64,000 nucleotides of DNA from Camelus bactrianus (taxonomy: Eukaryota; Chordata; Mammalia; Artiodactyla; Camelidae), in the NCBI RefSeq assembly GCF_048773025.1, contig NC_133570.1:21674001-21738000 (forward strand). Reading direction: 5' to 3'. Made by a program: the position numbers and the translations under genes. The first letter of the stretch is position 1; each line of letters starts with the position of its first letter. The notes below the pieces were generated by a model, which saw only the letters and a list, made by a program, of their open reading frames with translations, was not told the origin of the DNA and ran no database searches. Positions 1-10,214 of the stretch are shown one piece after another.

Positions 1-2030
1 CCATCCCCCACATCCTACCCGTGTTGGGATTTTATTTTTCCAACACGGAGTCATATTCCGTACAGTAGCCTGCACTAGCTTTTCAAACAATCTGTTGACA
101 TGTTTCCCATCAGTCCTTAAAAAGTTCATCATGGCTTTGTCAGCCTTCACAGTTTGGATGAACCAGCATGTCTCTAGTCATTCCCCAAGTAATGGACATT
201 TAGGTTGTTTCCATTTAAAAATATCAATTACAAGAGATGCTACAGTGGAAACCGACACACAAGTGCATGTGCTGTGTACGTGTGTGAAATGCACTTAAGT
301 GTCTCCATAGGAACGATGCCTAAAAGCGGGATTGCTGGGTCAGAGAGAACAGGCTTTGGAATGTTCACAGGCGGCACCAGTGGTCCTCCCAAAAGTCTGC
401 TCCAGCTTCCACTCTAGAGGGAATGACGGTGCCTGTTCCTCTCCATCCTTGCCAACACCGTGGCAGGGCTGATCCTTTTGTTATTTTGCGCATCTGATGA
501 GCAAAAATGAGGACAAATATATTTGTTGTTTATTTGTTTGATCATTCGTGAAACTTATTATCCTTTCATATTTTTATTGAGTGATTTTATTTATTCTGCG
601 AATTTACCAGTCATAATTTTGCTTGGGTTTTTTTTGTTTTTGTTTTGTGTTTTTTTCATTCGGTTGGTTGTATTTTCTTAAAGTTCTATTGAAACTCTTT
701 TTCTGTTTGGAATATAACCCCTCGGTAAGTACGTGTGGCATAAGTGTCTTTCCCTGGTCTGTTTTATGGCTTTTTTGCTGAGGTCCTTCACCATAAAGCC
801 GTTTGAATTTTCACATGTCAGGTTGGCTGTTTCTGTGATCGGTGGCAAACAGAGGAAAGGCATCTTTATTTCTATTTTCTTTTCATTCAGGTACTTTCAT
901 TGCTCTGCTGTGCGTTCTCTCTGCCTGGAGTTTACTTTTGTGTAGGCAGGAATATAACCTTATATATTTTCCAAATGGAGAGCCAATTGTCATACATTTG
1001 TTGAATATGAACACAATTTTTGTCAAATCTTAAATCATTGATGTATCACATCCTCTCTGTGGTTCTGTTGATCTAATGATCAGTTCCCATGTCCGATCCA
1101 CCCCGTTTTAATGATTTTCACTTGACAGTGTGTTTGGGTACCTGGCAGAGAATGACCCTGTCATTATGACTCACTCAAAATATTTGCATCAGTTTTCTGT
1201 CATTATTCTCTCTGTTGGACTTAGAATCAGTTCACTAAGTTTTTAAAATTATCCCTTTGGTGCTGTGTTGTAATTTCATGGAATAGATGGGCTCCTTTGA
1301 GGAGAATTGATGTCTTTGTCTATCGTGTCAGTTAGTCAAAGTGCATTATGTTTTATCCACGGGAATCTTGCTCGTTTTGTGTTAAGTTTATTCCTAGGGG
1401 TTTTAACAGAATTTTTATTGAAGTTGTCAGTGTTTCGCCACTTTCCTATCCAGGGTGGTAACCGCCCGTGTCGGAGGAAACCTGACATTCCCCTGTCGTT
1501 CTCACATGGTCGTTTTCGTTAACGCTTGTATTATTTCCAATACTCCTCCAGCGGAGTGTTTTGGGATTACTTTATTTAAGGAGACTAACCCAGCATCGTC
1601 AAAGAATAATTTTATCTCGTTATTCCTAACACTCATCCCCCCTCATCTCATCCCATTTGTTCAAATCTGTAGACTATCTTGACTAGTGAAAAGTCAGGGT
1701 GGGAACCCTGGTCTTTAAAGCAGTTCTACCTTTATGCTGGAATTTTGCTGTAAGTGTTGGGAGACATCCTTTATCACGTTGAGGAAGTTTCCTTAGATGA
1801 TCAACTTGAAGTTTGCTTTCTTTACGTCAGAAACAAGGGTTGCATTTATACTGCTGTTCTAGTACATTTTGTGTCAAAAAGCTTACGTGCCCACCTTAAA
1901 TAGAGCTGTGACAAAATCGTCCTGCTGCTGAGGTGAAAAGTGCTGGTCCCAGGTTACCTGCCAGCTTAGAAAACTATGTTGGGAGGGAAAAGCAGATTTG
2001 GCAAAGCCTAACGTTCTTGTCATCATAAGC
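1..2030 (-). repeat. Ancient LINE (L1/HAL1-like), antisense
   Basis: This AT-rich block reads, on the + strand, like the reverse complement of an old L1 or HAL1 element. Landmarks are the phrases around 205-220 (gttgtttccatt), 330-345 (gattgctgggtc), 445-460 (ccttgccaacacc) and 1383-1400 (agtttattcctaggggtt), all typical of antisense ORF2-region sequence. No open frame of useful length survives on the minus strand. The match weakens after about 1560. The subfamily cannot be set by eye. Confidence 0.6.
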
Positions 2031-3199
2031 TCTTAGAGCATGACTGGGGTGTTTTTTTTTTTTTTCCTTTTTCTAAGTATTTTAGTGATATTATTGTGTT
2101 ATGGTTGGACAGCTCAGACAGAGGGTGATTCAGTGAGGGCAAAACATTTGGGGATGGCTCCAGGCCTCCAGCTTGGGGAGAAACCTATTGACATGAGGAC
2201 AAGGAGAGGGAGCAAACTTCCCAGGGAAATGTGCGGAGTTCAGGTGGGGAATGCTGAGTTTGCCGTGTCTGTAGGGCATTCAAGCACAAATGCATTCAGG
2301 AGGCAGAATGTGCATAAATCTAGAGCCAGAAAGAGATGTCAGGACTGGAAATAGGGATGCAAGACCCCTCAGCAGTTGTTAGAGAGCACAGTGTGGATCA
2401 GAGGTAGAGAGAGTGGTAGGGCACAGGGGACTGGGGAGGGACCTCAGACTTGACTGGGTTGGGGACTTTGGTGGCCTTGACCTTAGCAGTTTCAGGGAGA
2501 AATGGGGGTGAGAGGGAGGGAGCTCCTCCCACTCTGTCCCAGCATCTAAAACAATGCCTGGCAGACGGATGCTTGGGAGCCATGGTTGGACAGATGGACA
2601 GATGGACAGATGAATGATGGATATATGGATGGGTGATAGATGATGGGAGGATGGATAGATGGATGATGGATGGAAAGTCAGAAAGACAGTGATCTGAGAG
2701 ATCAAAGAATGTTTCATGGAAGATGTGGAACTGAACTGTGTCTCAGCGGGTGGAGACAATGGGGCAGGGGGTCCCCACATGGGAGCACCAGGAGTCAGGA
2801 ATGACCTGGTGTCCACAGGCCCAGGGAGGAAGCCACTTGGCTAGACTGTGGGAAATTGTTGGGGAGCAATACTCAGAGGCCCTAAAATGAGGCCAGGAGA
2901 GGTCGGGCAGGTCCGAGCCAGCTCAGGACTCACTGCCGCATCACATGGCCACCTGCCGGCATGCAGCCCTCAGCATCTCCATCAGCACTGAGGATTCAGG
3001 GGTGACCAGGACAGCCTGGGGTGGGGGACACACTGGGTGACTCCAAGGCATGGGTGGCCTCTGCCTCAGACAAGAGGCTGGGGACAGAGACGCCTCTGGG
3101 CCATGGGCTCACCCAGGGTGCCCTGGCCAATAGGGAGCTGGCTGCTCCCTCCCCCAGCCCCAGGACACAGCCCCCCCCCCCACGGCAGCCCTCTGCCCG
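2031..3199. other. Spacer upstream of J1
   Basis: GC content rises from the LINE edge toward the J1 cassette. Apart from a short tetranucleotide tract I see no gene, no V segment and no leader-type exon. In particular, no frame encodes a hydrophobic leader like exon 1 of IGLL1/IGLL5, so if such an exon exists it lies off the left edge. Confidence 0.5.
2584..2672. repeat. Short (GATG)n-like tract
   Basis: Imperfect tandem copies of ATGG/GATG with GACA interruptions; an ordinary decayed microsatellite. Confidence 0.7.
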
Positions 3200-3212
3200 T
3201 CACGCCCAGCAG

Positions 3213-3331
3213 GTCACCACTGCAGCCCCGTCCCTGGGGGGCAGGCCCCAGGTGCTGGCCCGGCGGGTTTTGGCCCGAGCCTCAGTCACTGTGGAATGTC
3301 TTGGGCAGCAGGACCCATCTCACTGTCCTAG
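3213..3331 (+). CDS. IGLL5: IGLL5-like exon 2 that contains J1 (candidate)
   Basis: The J1 reading frame stays open upstream through heptamer, spacer and nonamer and encodes [15 protein letters not shown] just before the J-encoded [11 protein letters not shown]. Human IGLL5 exon 2 (germline J1 region) has PRCWPRGFWSEPQSL at the same place, and IGLL1 (lambda5) has PRCWPRGFQS; both comparisons are from memory. In human, this exon is spliced between a leader-type exon 1 and the C1 exon without V(D)J joining. The donor (gtaagt at 3332) is shared with J1. The 5' boundary is uncertain: the acceptor could be the AG at 3208-3209, 3211-3212 or 3224-3225. Exon 1 is not in the window. The FGXG motif of J is replaced by LGSR. 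Orthology is inferred; whether it is expressed is unknown. Confidence 0.6.
3266..3293 (+). other. J1 recombination signal, 12-bp spacer
   Basis: Nonamer GGTTTTGGC (3266-3274), 12-bp spacer (3275-3286) and consensus heptamer CACTGTG (3287-3293). The nonamer departs from GGTTTTTGT at three positions, and its spacer is very like the one I recall for human J1. Confidence 0.85.
3294..3331 (+). CDS. IGLJ1: Immunoglobulin lambda joining segment J1, non-canonical
   Basis: A 38-nt J segment abuts the heptamer and ends at donor G|GTAAGT. In the standard J frame it encodes [12 protein letters not shown]. The strictly conserved F-G-X-G turn of light-chain J regions is L-G-S-R here, so a V domain built with J1 would lack the beta-bulge motif and probably pair badly with VH. 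The frame is otherwise intact and splices in phase to C1. The RSS and position make it the equivalent of human IGLJ1. It is either a near-dead J or a segment kept for the IGLL5-like exon in which it sits. Confidence 0.85.
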
Positions 3332-4652
3332 GTAAGTGGCTCTCACACCTTTCCCAGCCTGTCCCACCCTCTGCTGTCTCGGAAAAGTCACTTTTCTCTT
3401 TCTGGGGCTGCTCCCCCTATGCCTTCCCACCCTTAAAGATCGACCCCCATCTTTCTCCACAGGGCCAGGGGAGGGGCGCTGGGCTTGGGGTGACAAGCAA
3501 GAAGGACCCCAAGAGCAGGGGCAGCCGCCTCAAGAGTCTGACAGTCAGATGTGGCCAGTCCAGGGACCGAGGCTGGTTCTGATGCAGGACACTGGGGTGG
3601 CCTTGAGGACAGTGCTCGAGCCCTGGGGTCTGGCTGAGGGCTGGATGCCCAGGCTGGGAGGGCCTCACAGGAGGTTGGGGATTGGGTGTCTGTGACCCCA
3701 GCCTCCAGGGACACAGAGAGGCAGCCCGAGGGAGGCCCTTGAAGGGTGGAGAGTGGGGTCCCACTCACTCTGGGCTGAAGCTCTCCGGTCCCCTGCTGGG
3801 CCAGGAGGACACAGGGATGCAGAGACACGAGTGAGACAGGGCGGGGTGACCAGCAGCCTGGCGCTCCCGGGATGGTGGCCAGAAAGGAGAGGGATCTGTG
3901 GGGCAAAGACTCCTCTGTCCCTGGATCCCTGACCCCCAGGGGCCCAGGTGTCTCCCCTGCCCACGGGTCGGCCTCCCGCCTGCCTCACAGGGCGCAGTAC
4001 ACTCAGGAGATGACAGACAGGAAGGGAAGGGGGGCTCGGAGCTGCTCGGCTGCTCCATGAAATCAGGGTCATGCAGTCAGGGCAGCAGGGATGGGAAGAT
4101 GGGCGGAGGGGTCCGGGGCTGTTGTGGGGAGGACCCAGGCCTCCCCCGGAGAGCAGAGGCCCGGCTGGGACAGAGCCAGTGCCTGACGGGGAGGAGAGGC
4201 TCCAGGCCCCGCCATGAAACAGGCTCTGGCTCGGGGCCACTCTGCACGACCTCAGGATCGGCCTGGCAGCCTCAGTGGGGAACCCAGTTCACCTAGGAGG
4301 CAACTGGGCTCTGTAAGAATGAAGTGAGATGGGGGCCTGATGCTGGGCTGAGGGCTCCAGACGTCAAGACCAATTCTAAACTCAGACTCCAGGGCCCAGG
4401 AGGAGGGAGGGGAGCTCCCTGGTCACTGACGGGGAAACGGAGGCTGCAGATGGGACGGCTCGGCCAGGTCACCTGGGAGAGTGACATCAAACGGCTTCTG
4501 GAGGACTGTCGGCTTCCAAGGGCTCAGTGAGAGAGGGGACAGAGAAGGAAAACAAGGCCACCAAGTGCACCATCACAGAGACCATAATGGGTAGGGGAGT
4601 CCCACCCTTGGACTCCCACCTGCATCTCACACCCTCTCCTCTGTCCACAAAG
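3332..4652 (+). other. J1-C1 intron
   Basis: Unique GC-rich intron from gtaagt to the acceptor ...ctgtccacaaag. It is not homologous by eye to the J2-C2 intron. Open frames here (including long minus-strand ones) look like by-products of GC-rich sequence. No repeat recognised. Confidence 0.75.
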
Positions 4653-4969
4653 GTCACCAGGAGGGCGCACCCTCGGTCACTCTCTTCCCGCCCTCCTCTG
4701 AGGAGCTCACCACAAACAAGGCCACCCTGGTGTGTCTGATCAGTGACTTCTACCCGGGCAGCGTGACGGTGGCCTGGAAGCAAGATGGCACCACCATCAC
4801 ACAGGGCGTGGAGACCAGCAAGCCTTCGAAGCAGAGCAACAACAAGTACGCGGCCAGCAGCTACCTGACCCTGTCGCCCAGCACGTGGAAGTCTCACAGC
4901 AGCTACAGCTGTCAGGTCACGCACGAGGCGGGCACCGTGGAGAAGACGGTGTCCCCCTCCCAGTGTTAG
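4653..4969 (+). CDS. IGLC1: Immunoglobulin lambda constant region C1
   Basis: A single exon of 317 nt: acceptor AG at 4651-4652, then GT completing the split Gly codon from J, then 104 codons ending ...TVSPSQC before TAG. The C1-set domain landmarks are present: first disulfide Cys in [13 protein letters not shown], the core Trp in VAWK, the second Cys in [11 protein letters not shown], and the terminal Cys that bonds to the heavy chain. The start differs from all other copies: GHQEGAPSV in place of [11 protein letters not shown]. It also has TTNK for TANK, TTITQ for TTVTQ and ETSKP for ETTKP. It should be functional, as the constant domain of lambda chains or of an IGLL5-like product with J1. 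From its 3' part onward it matches the 5.56-kb array. Confidence 0.93.
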
Positions 4970-5100
4970 GTCCCCGGGCCCTCACCCTCGGGGGCTTCCT
5001 CACCCAGACCCCCCTCCCCACTCTCCATGGACCCCTGAGCCTCTGCCCAGGTCAGCTCAGACCAGGCAGGTCTCATCCCGCCCTGTTCCTGCTACCCCTT

Positions 5101-5106
5101 AATAAA
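5101..5106 (+). other. C1 polyadenylation signal
   Basis: AATAAA 131 nt after the stop, in the context ccttAATAAAgacc, shared with C2-C4. Confidence 0.85.
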
Positions 5107-5130
5107 GACCTTGTCATTTATCATCTGACA

Positions 5131-6602
5131 CGTCTGATGTGCACTCTGTGTCTGGCCGTGTCTCTGGGATAAGGGTCAGTGATTACAGGAAGGGACAGCT
5201 GTGACATGAGATTCCATTTACCTGACATCCCCACATCCTATTCGCCAGGGACCAGCGAACTCTGAGTGCCAGTGGGAGGTGTGACCTAGAGGAAGGTATT
5301 GTCATGTGGTGCTGGCACCCGGGGTGCAGTCCTTGTGCCCTGGGAAGGGAGAAGGGCCAGTGAGAGGGACATGGGACAGTTCTGGGGGAACAAGGACAGA
5401 CGAGGCGGGTCCCAGGGGAGGCTGAGACACATAAGGCCAGTTGTGTGACCCTACTTGGGACCTCAGGCATGAAGAGTCTGGACATGTGAAGTCAGGTCAG
5501 GGAGGCAGTTAGTTTATGGTGGGGTGTGGATGGAGCAGGAGAGGTCACCCTATATGGAGGGGAGGGGACACGGGGAAGCTGGGTGAATGGGAAAGGGCAC
5601 CACCTAGGCCCAAAAAAGGCATCCAGTGATGCTCCCAAGGAGAGAGAATCACTGGAATTTGGCAACAGCTTCAGGCTCAGTCTCACCAGCTCAGGGCAGG
5701 GTACGTGTGGCCTGTGGGCTACAGCAAGGTCACGTTTCCCTCACGACTCAGCACCCCTAGATCCCTGCCCAGGGGACCCTTCCCCCATCGATCTCCAGGG
5801 CTCACCCCAGTGCACCTGCAGCTGAGACACTCAGTCAGGCACGCACTCACGGTCTGAGACAGGCACGGTCACCCTCTGGAAGGTGAACGCCTGAGCTCTG
5901 TCATCCCCAGGACCCCTCGCCTCGCAGCCCCCTGTCGATGCCTCCAGCTCATCTGGGATGGGGAGCTGCCTTCACCAGAGCTCCCAGGCAGCCGAGACCG
6001 CCCAGTGACAGAGCCTGCAGGGACAGGGGACTCTAGGGCCATGGTGGGGCAGAGGACAGGGACCCTTAGAGCTTCCACCCAGGTACCCCAGCCACAAAGC
6101 ACAGACTAGGAGGTGAAAGAAGCGAGGGGTCCTAGTGGCCCACAGCAGCTGCCTGACCCCATTTCCTGGATGCGAACACTAAGACCCCAAGGGAGTAGGG
6201 GACCACCGAGGCCCCCCTCGTCTCAGTGGCCCTGCTGGGTAGAATGCCGCCACCTGCCCCCACCCCGCCCCGAGCTAGGGCCATCCCACAGCCGACACCC
6301 CTCGGGGTTGTTACCAGTTTTCATGCTGAAGAACTGAGGTCGCAAAACGAGAAGACAGAGGAATAAACATACCCCCGGGTTCCGGACAACCAGGTGCCCA
6401 AATCGTCAGTTCACCAGTGATGTTGACCTCACCTCCCCACACCAGAGCAAACCCTCCCTGACACAGGATGTTCCAGCACATTCTACATCGTGTCCTTTAT
6501 CTGTAAATATTTCATTTGTGTCCTGGAAGGAAAGGATCTAAAATACAACTAAATATCATTATCAAACCCAAACAGAGAATGTAAAAACAAATACATGTAC
6601 TG
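5131..6602. other. Spacer after C1 (repeated in every unit)
   Basis: About 1.47 kb of GC-rich sequence, turning AT-rich after about 6480. No gene, repeat family or RNA recognised. The same spacer follows C2, C3 and C4. Confidence 0.6.
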
Positions 6603-6680
6603 AAACATTATGCTGGACACCAGAAATTGACACAGCACTGTAAACTGACTATCCTTCAATAAAACATAAAATAAAATATG
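6603..6680 (+). repeat. L1-type 3' end, sense (unit 1)
   Basis: Contains cactgtaaactgactatcc followed by ttcaataaaacataaaataaa, the usual tail of artiodactyl L1 and L1-mobilised elements. AT-rich sequence with many AATAAA-like words follows to about 6830. Confidence 0.6.
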
Positions 6681-6873
6681 TAAAAACTAAAATGTACATG
6701 TAAAGTATAAAATAATGTACAAAATGTAAAAAATAAACTAGATATCAGGAAAAAGGAAGGTTCTTTTCACACTTTAAATATTAAACTGGTGTTCAGTTAT
6801 TTCATAAAATGTAAAAAATAAAAACCAAACAGAAATTGGCCTCAGTTCCTTAATATCACAAAAAAAAAAATCA

Positions 6874-7009
6874 GGGGGAGGGCACAGCTCAATGGGTAGA
6901 GTGCAGCTCTGTATGCATGAGGTTGTGGGTTCCACCCCCAGTACCTCCAGTAAGTAAATAAATAAATAAACCTAATTACTTCCTCCCTCAAAAAAATACC
7001 CAAAAAAAT
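6874..7009 (+). repeat. Vic-1-type camelid SINE, forward (unit 1)
   Basis: tRNA-like head gggggagggcacagctcaat with A-box gggtagagtgcag and B-box-like gtgggttccaccccc, then agtacctccagtaagtaaat, a short AAATA run, cctaattacttcctccc and an A-rich tail. This is the layout of the camelid tRNA-derived SINE Vic-1. It is the main evidence for the host lineage. Confidence 0.85.
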
Positions 7010-7621
7010 CACTTTCGGTGACATGCCTCACAGTCGTCACAAGTGTGTGGAATTGGTTGTGTTTTAGGTACTGTGTGATGTTGTGGTTCTTCGGGTCCTT
7101 TCTGTGAGGGTTGAAACGGTGTGGATCGGTGATCGATGGTTGTGTCGTGGACCTGGTGGGTCCGTCAGGCTCTTCAAAATCACTCTAGTTTTCCTTGCAA
7201 GGCGGGGGCTCCAGGAGCTCAGCTGCTGCTCCTGGACTCCGCCAGGGTCGGGGTTCAGCCCCCGGCCTCCCTGGGCTGTACCTGACCGGTTCTCTCTGCG
7301 TCGTGTGCCTGCAGATGGTTCTGAGGTGCAAACGATGAACAGGGTTCGGGTGTGACCTTTGGGCGAGACCGTTGCTAGGACAGTCGGCTGCTTCCATCCA
7401 AGGTGTCCTTCCGGGGTCACAGGTCATTTAGTAAAATTATCTTCCTTTGATGCGCAAATTCCAGGTCCCTCAGATGGGATGGGAGGCCGGGTGCGATGTT
7501 TCAGTTCCGCGCTCCTTCCTCTGCTGAGGCTGCCATTTGTCCACAGCGGGAGGCCCTTCAGGTGCTCTTTACCGCCCTGGGGTCGGGGCCAGCTGCCGTG
7601 AATATGGAGATACGGTTGGTC
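7010..7621. other. CpG-rich spacer between the two SINEs (unit 1)
   Basis: About 610 bp with many CpG and GTG/TTG words. I recognise no gene or repeat family. It is conserved unchanged in all four units. Confidence 0.5.
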
Positions 7622-7787
7622 TTTTTTTTTTTTTTTTCTTTTTCCTTTCTCTTTAAATTATTACAGTATTATTAATTTTTTTACCTTAGTCGGGAGTAAT
7701 TAGGTTCACTCATTTTTAGGGAAGGTGCTGGGGACTGAACCCAGCACCTCGTGCGCGGCTCTACCACTTGAGCTATACCCTCACCCC
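7622..7787 (-). repeat. Vic-1-type SINE, reverse (unit 1)
   Basis: Opens with a T run (the A tail in reverse) and ends with the reverse complement of the tRNA-like head, ccacttgagctataccctca. It lies about 610 bp from the forward copy, making an inverted pair. Confidence 0.83.
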
Positions 7788-7918
7788 GGGTTTGGACTTT
7801 CTTCAGTGAAGCAGTTTGCCAAACGGTGACTGCTCCCTGCCGTCTTCTGAAAGTGAACAATTAAGGCTGCGACAACTCCAGGGTACATGTGTGTGTGATG
7901 TGTTCGAGTCCACTGTGG

Positions 7919-8095
7919 TTTTATTTTCGTTTGAACTTTCTTCCAGTGAAGTATAGTCAGTTCCCGATGTTCAGTCCATTTCTGGTGCACGGCGTGCTTC
8001 AGTCACTCATAGCCACACGTAGACCTGCTTTCATGCTCTTCTCCTCACAGGTTACTATAAGGTACTGAATACAGCTCCCCGTGCTGTTCTCCTGG
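7919..8095 (-). repeat. L1 3'-end fragment, antisense (unit 1)
   Basis: Reads gtgaagtatagtcagttccc, then ccatttctggtgcacggcgt, then ggttactataaggtactgaa, ending in tccccgtgctgttctcc. This parallels the antisense L1 3' ends at 48.9 and 58.8 kb in this window but with many more G/C bases. Confidence 0.65.
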
Positions 8096-8977
8096 TGATG
8101 CCGGTGTCCCACCTGTGCCCACGGGAGCCTGCATGGGGGGCCCCAGGGCCTCCGGCACCGGCTGGGGAGACCGCCACACCCCCCTGCTTTCCGCTGTGAC
8201 AGTCTGTTGTGGGCCCATCTTGTGCCTTTCCAGCCTCCGGCCTGGGATGGGCCGTTTCTCCCATCGACCTGATTCTCTCTAGTGAGGCGGTATTTCGGGA
8301 CCACAGTGGAGGTGCTCACTTATGTCTCCCCTTTGAATCAAATGCTCCCAGACACAAACATCACACGAGACGCTGAGGGGTGTCAGGGATGCTGCGGCGT
8401 CCTCCCTGCAGATGGAGGCTGGCCTTCCCTACGGGCACCAGCCCAGGCCTCCCGAGAGAAGCGCATCCAATGCAGGAGAACCCCAGGGAGGTCGGGCTGA
8501 GACCCATGGAGCCCCAGCTGGGGTGACATCGAAGCCTCTTATGGTCAGTTCACTCCAGGGCAGCCTGCCCTTTCTGTGGGTGGCCTGGGGACACCCGAGG
8601 TCACCTCCTGCCCTTGCTCTGTGGTCTCACCAAGGGATCGGGGATCTGTCAACCCTTCATAGAAAAGAAGCCCCAGTCCTTCCAGAGAACTCCACTCCTT
8701 AGGGAGGCAAACGCCCTCCCATGGTGTCCTTCCCGTTCCTGGGCGACAGTGGTTCACGGGAAAACCATGTCCAACACGCCGACCCCCTTTGGGATCCTGC
8801 CTTTCCAAGAGTGTGACTGCTGGGCACCGGGTCCCTGTCACGTTCTGCCCCTGGGATGGGCAGGGCAGGCACGGGGACCCCTGCAGAGCAGCCACCAGCC
8901 TGGGGCAGTGGCCCGACTTCCTCCATCTCAGCTGCAGGTGGGGGGCTGGGGGGTGGGGCAGGGGCGTCCCAGGGAGG
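8096..8977. other. Spacer upstream of J2 (repeated in every unit)
   Basis: GC-rich unique sequence leading into the J RSS. Open frames running into J here are read-through of an open stretch. No gene recognised. Confidence 0.55.
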
Positions 8978-9005
8978 GGTTTTTGTTCAAGCCTGTGTCA
9001 CTGTG
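8978..9005 (+). other. J2 recombination signal, 12-bp spacer
   Basis: Nonamer GGTTTTTGT (8978-8986), 12-bp spacer, heptamer CACTGTG (8999-9005). Both elements are consensus, so this should be one of the strongest J RSSs in the locus, shared with J3-J5. Confidence 0.93.
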
Positions 9006-9043
9006 TGCTGTGTTCGGCGGAGGGACCCATCTGACCGTCCTGG
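9006..9043 (+). CDS. IGLJ2: Immunoglobulin lambda joining segment J2
   Basis: 38 nt encoding AVFGGGTHLTVL with an intact F-G-G-G motif and donor G|GTGAGT. It directly follows a consensus RSS and precedes C2 by 1171 bp of intron. His replaces the Lys found in J6, J7 and most mammalian lambda J (THLTVL versus TKLTVL). Predicted functional. Confidence 0.95.
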
Positions 9044-10214
9044 GTGAGTCTCCTCTTCCCCCCACCCCCAATTTCCCTGCTCTCCCCAAACTTTGGGCAA
9101 TTTTCTGCTGTTCTGCTCTTTTCTGTGCCTTGTGTCAGCCTCGGGTCAGGCTTTCAAGCAGGACCCCACCCCTGGGGCCCGACCTCTTCCCCAGCCTGTT
9201 CAGACTCTCCTGCTCACCTCTGCGATCACACCAGCCCTTCCCCTCTGACCCAAGGATGACCTGCTGACACTGTCTGTCTGCCAGGGCCACGCTGGCCCCT
9301 AGACTCGCTCCGCTCTGTCCTGCCCCATCGGGGCTCCTGGTGGACCTGCTTTGTCTTTGGGGGTGTCGGGGCCTCCTTCTAAAGGGGAAGGAGGGAACAG
9401 ACAACTGAGGGGGACCGTGTGGAGACATGAGAGGGACCCGGATCCCTCAGGGCCGAGGCTGGAGAACAAGTCAGAGGTTCAGGAACGGCCACAGGGCTGT
9501 GGGTCGAGGGATCCAGGGCCAGGAACGTGCAGGGGTGCGGGGCTCCGCCAGGTCTCTGTGGGGCTGTCACAGACAGAGCCCTGCGCCAGCCTCGGCCTCA
9601 GGGGAGCTGCACAGAGGAAATCAGGAGAGAGGAGACGGCGCTGAAATCCAGGAAGCCGTCCTCAAAGGACAGCTCTGGCGGGCTGGCTGGGCTCCTGGTC
9701 TTGGCATCACAGGGCCCCTTACACGTGAATCCTCCTGTGAGAAAGGCGGACTCCCAGCACTGGGCCTCTGCTGATATGACCAGCTGGCCAGGGAGGACAA
9801 CAAAAAGGACTTGCACTTAAGAAGGGGACAGGCAGAGAAACGCTCTCTAATCAGCAAAGCTCCTACCCTATCGGACAGGCTGCAGGGGAGACAGATTAGG
9901 GTAAAAACAGACCTCTTCCAAAGCTCAGGAGGAGGCAGGACAGGGGGTGAGGGTCACACGTCTGTGTGGGAGACCAGGGCCCAGACGGGGTCTCAGGACA
10001 GCGATGGCAGGTGTTCAGGCTCAGGGTTTCCTAAGGAAATGGGGAGAGGATGGAGGACCACCCTCCTTGGCAGGGACCCTCAAACTCAGTTTGGTCTCTG
10101 AACTAGGGGTCCCGCTGGGTCCTCAGCAGCCCCTGTCCCACTTTGAGACACAGGTCAGAAGCTCCCAGGACAGGCACCGGGCATCTGACCTCCTGCCCCT
10201 CCCCCACTTTGCAG
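9044..10214 (+). other. J2-C2 intron
   Basis: Runs from gtgagtctcc to the acceptor cccccactttgcag. No repeat or regulatory site called. It is identical by eye to the J3-C3 and J4-C4 introns. Confidence 0.85.

Larger units (their letters stand above)
4653..10214 (+). repeat. Tandem array unit 1 (C1 ... J2), 5562 bp
   Basis: From the middle of the C1 exon this sequence is nearly identical to the next three units. Order: C exon, 3' UTR, unique spacer, sense L1 3' end, forward Vic-1, CpG-rich spacer, reverse Vic-1, antisense L1 3' end, spacer, J RSS, J, intron to the next C. Unit 1 differs from units 2-4 at scattered bases, for example cccagTgacag near 6004 where units 2-4 have C, gattctctctag near 8270 where units 2-4 have one extra C, and acaaaCatc near 8358 where units 2-4 have G. 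Confidence 0.93.

Noticed and set aside
6603-6830. AT-rich run with several AATAAA words as extra polyadenylation sites for C1
   Set aside because: The words belong to an L1-type tail 1.6 kb past the stop; the AATAAA at 5101 is the natural site.
8614-9267. 217-residue frame covering J2 (and its copies in other units)
   Set aside because: Only the J part is real. The extension upstream is not like IGLL exon 2, unlike the case at J1, and it merely reads through the spacer and intron.
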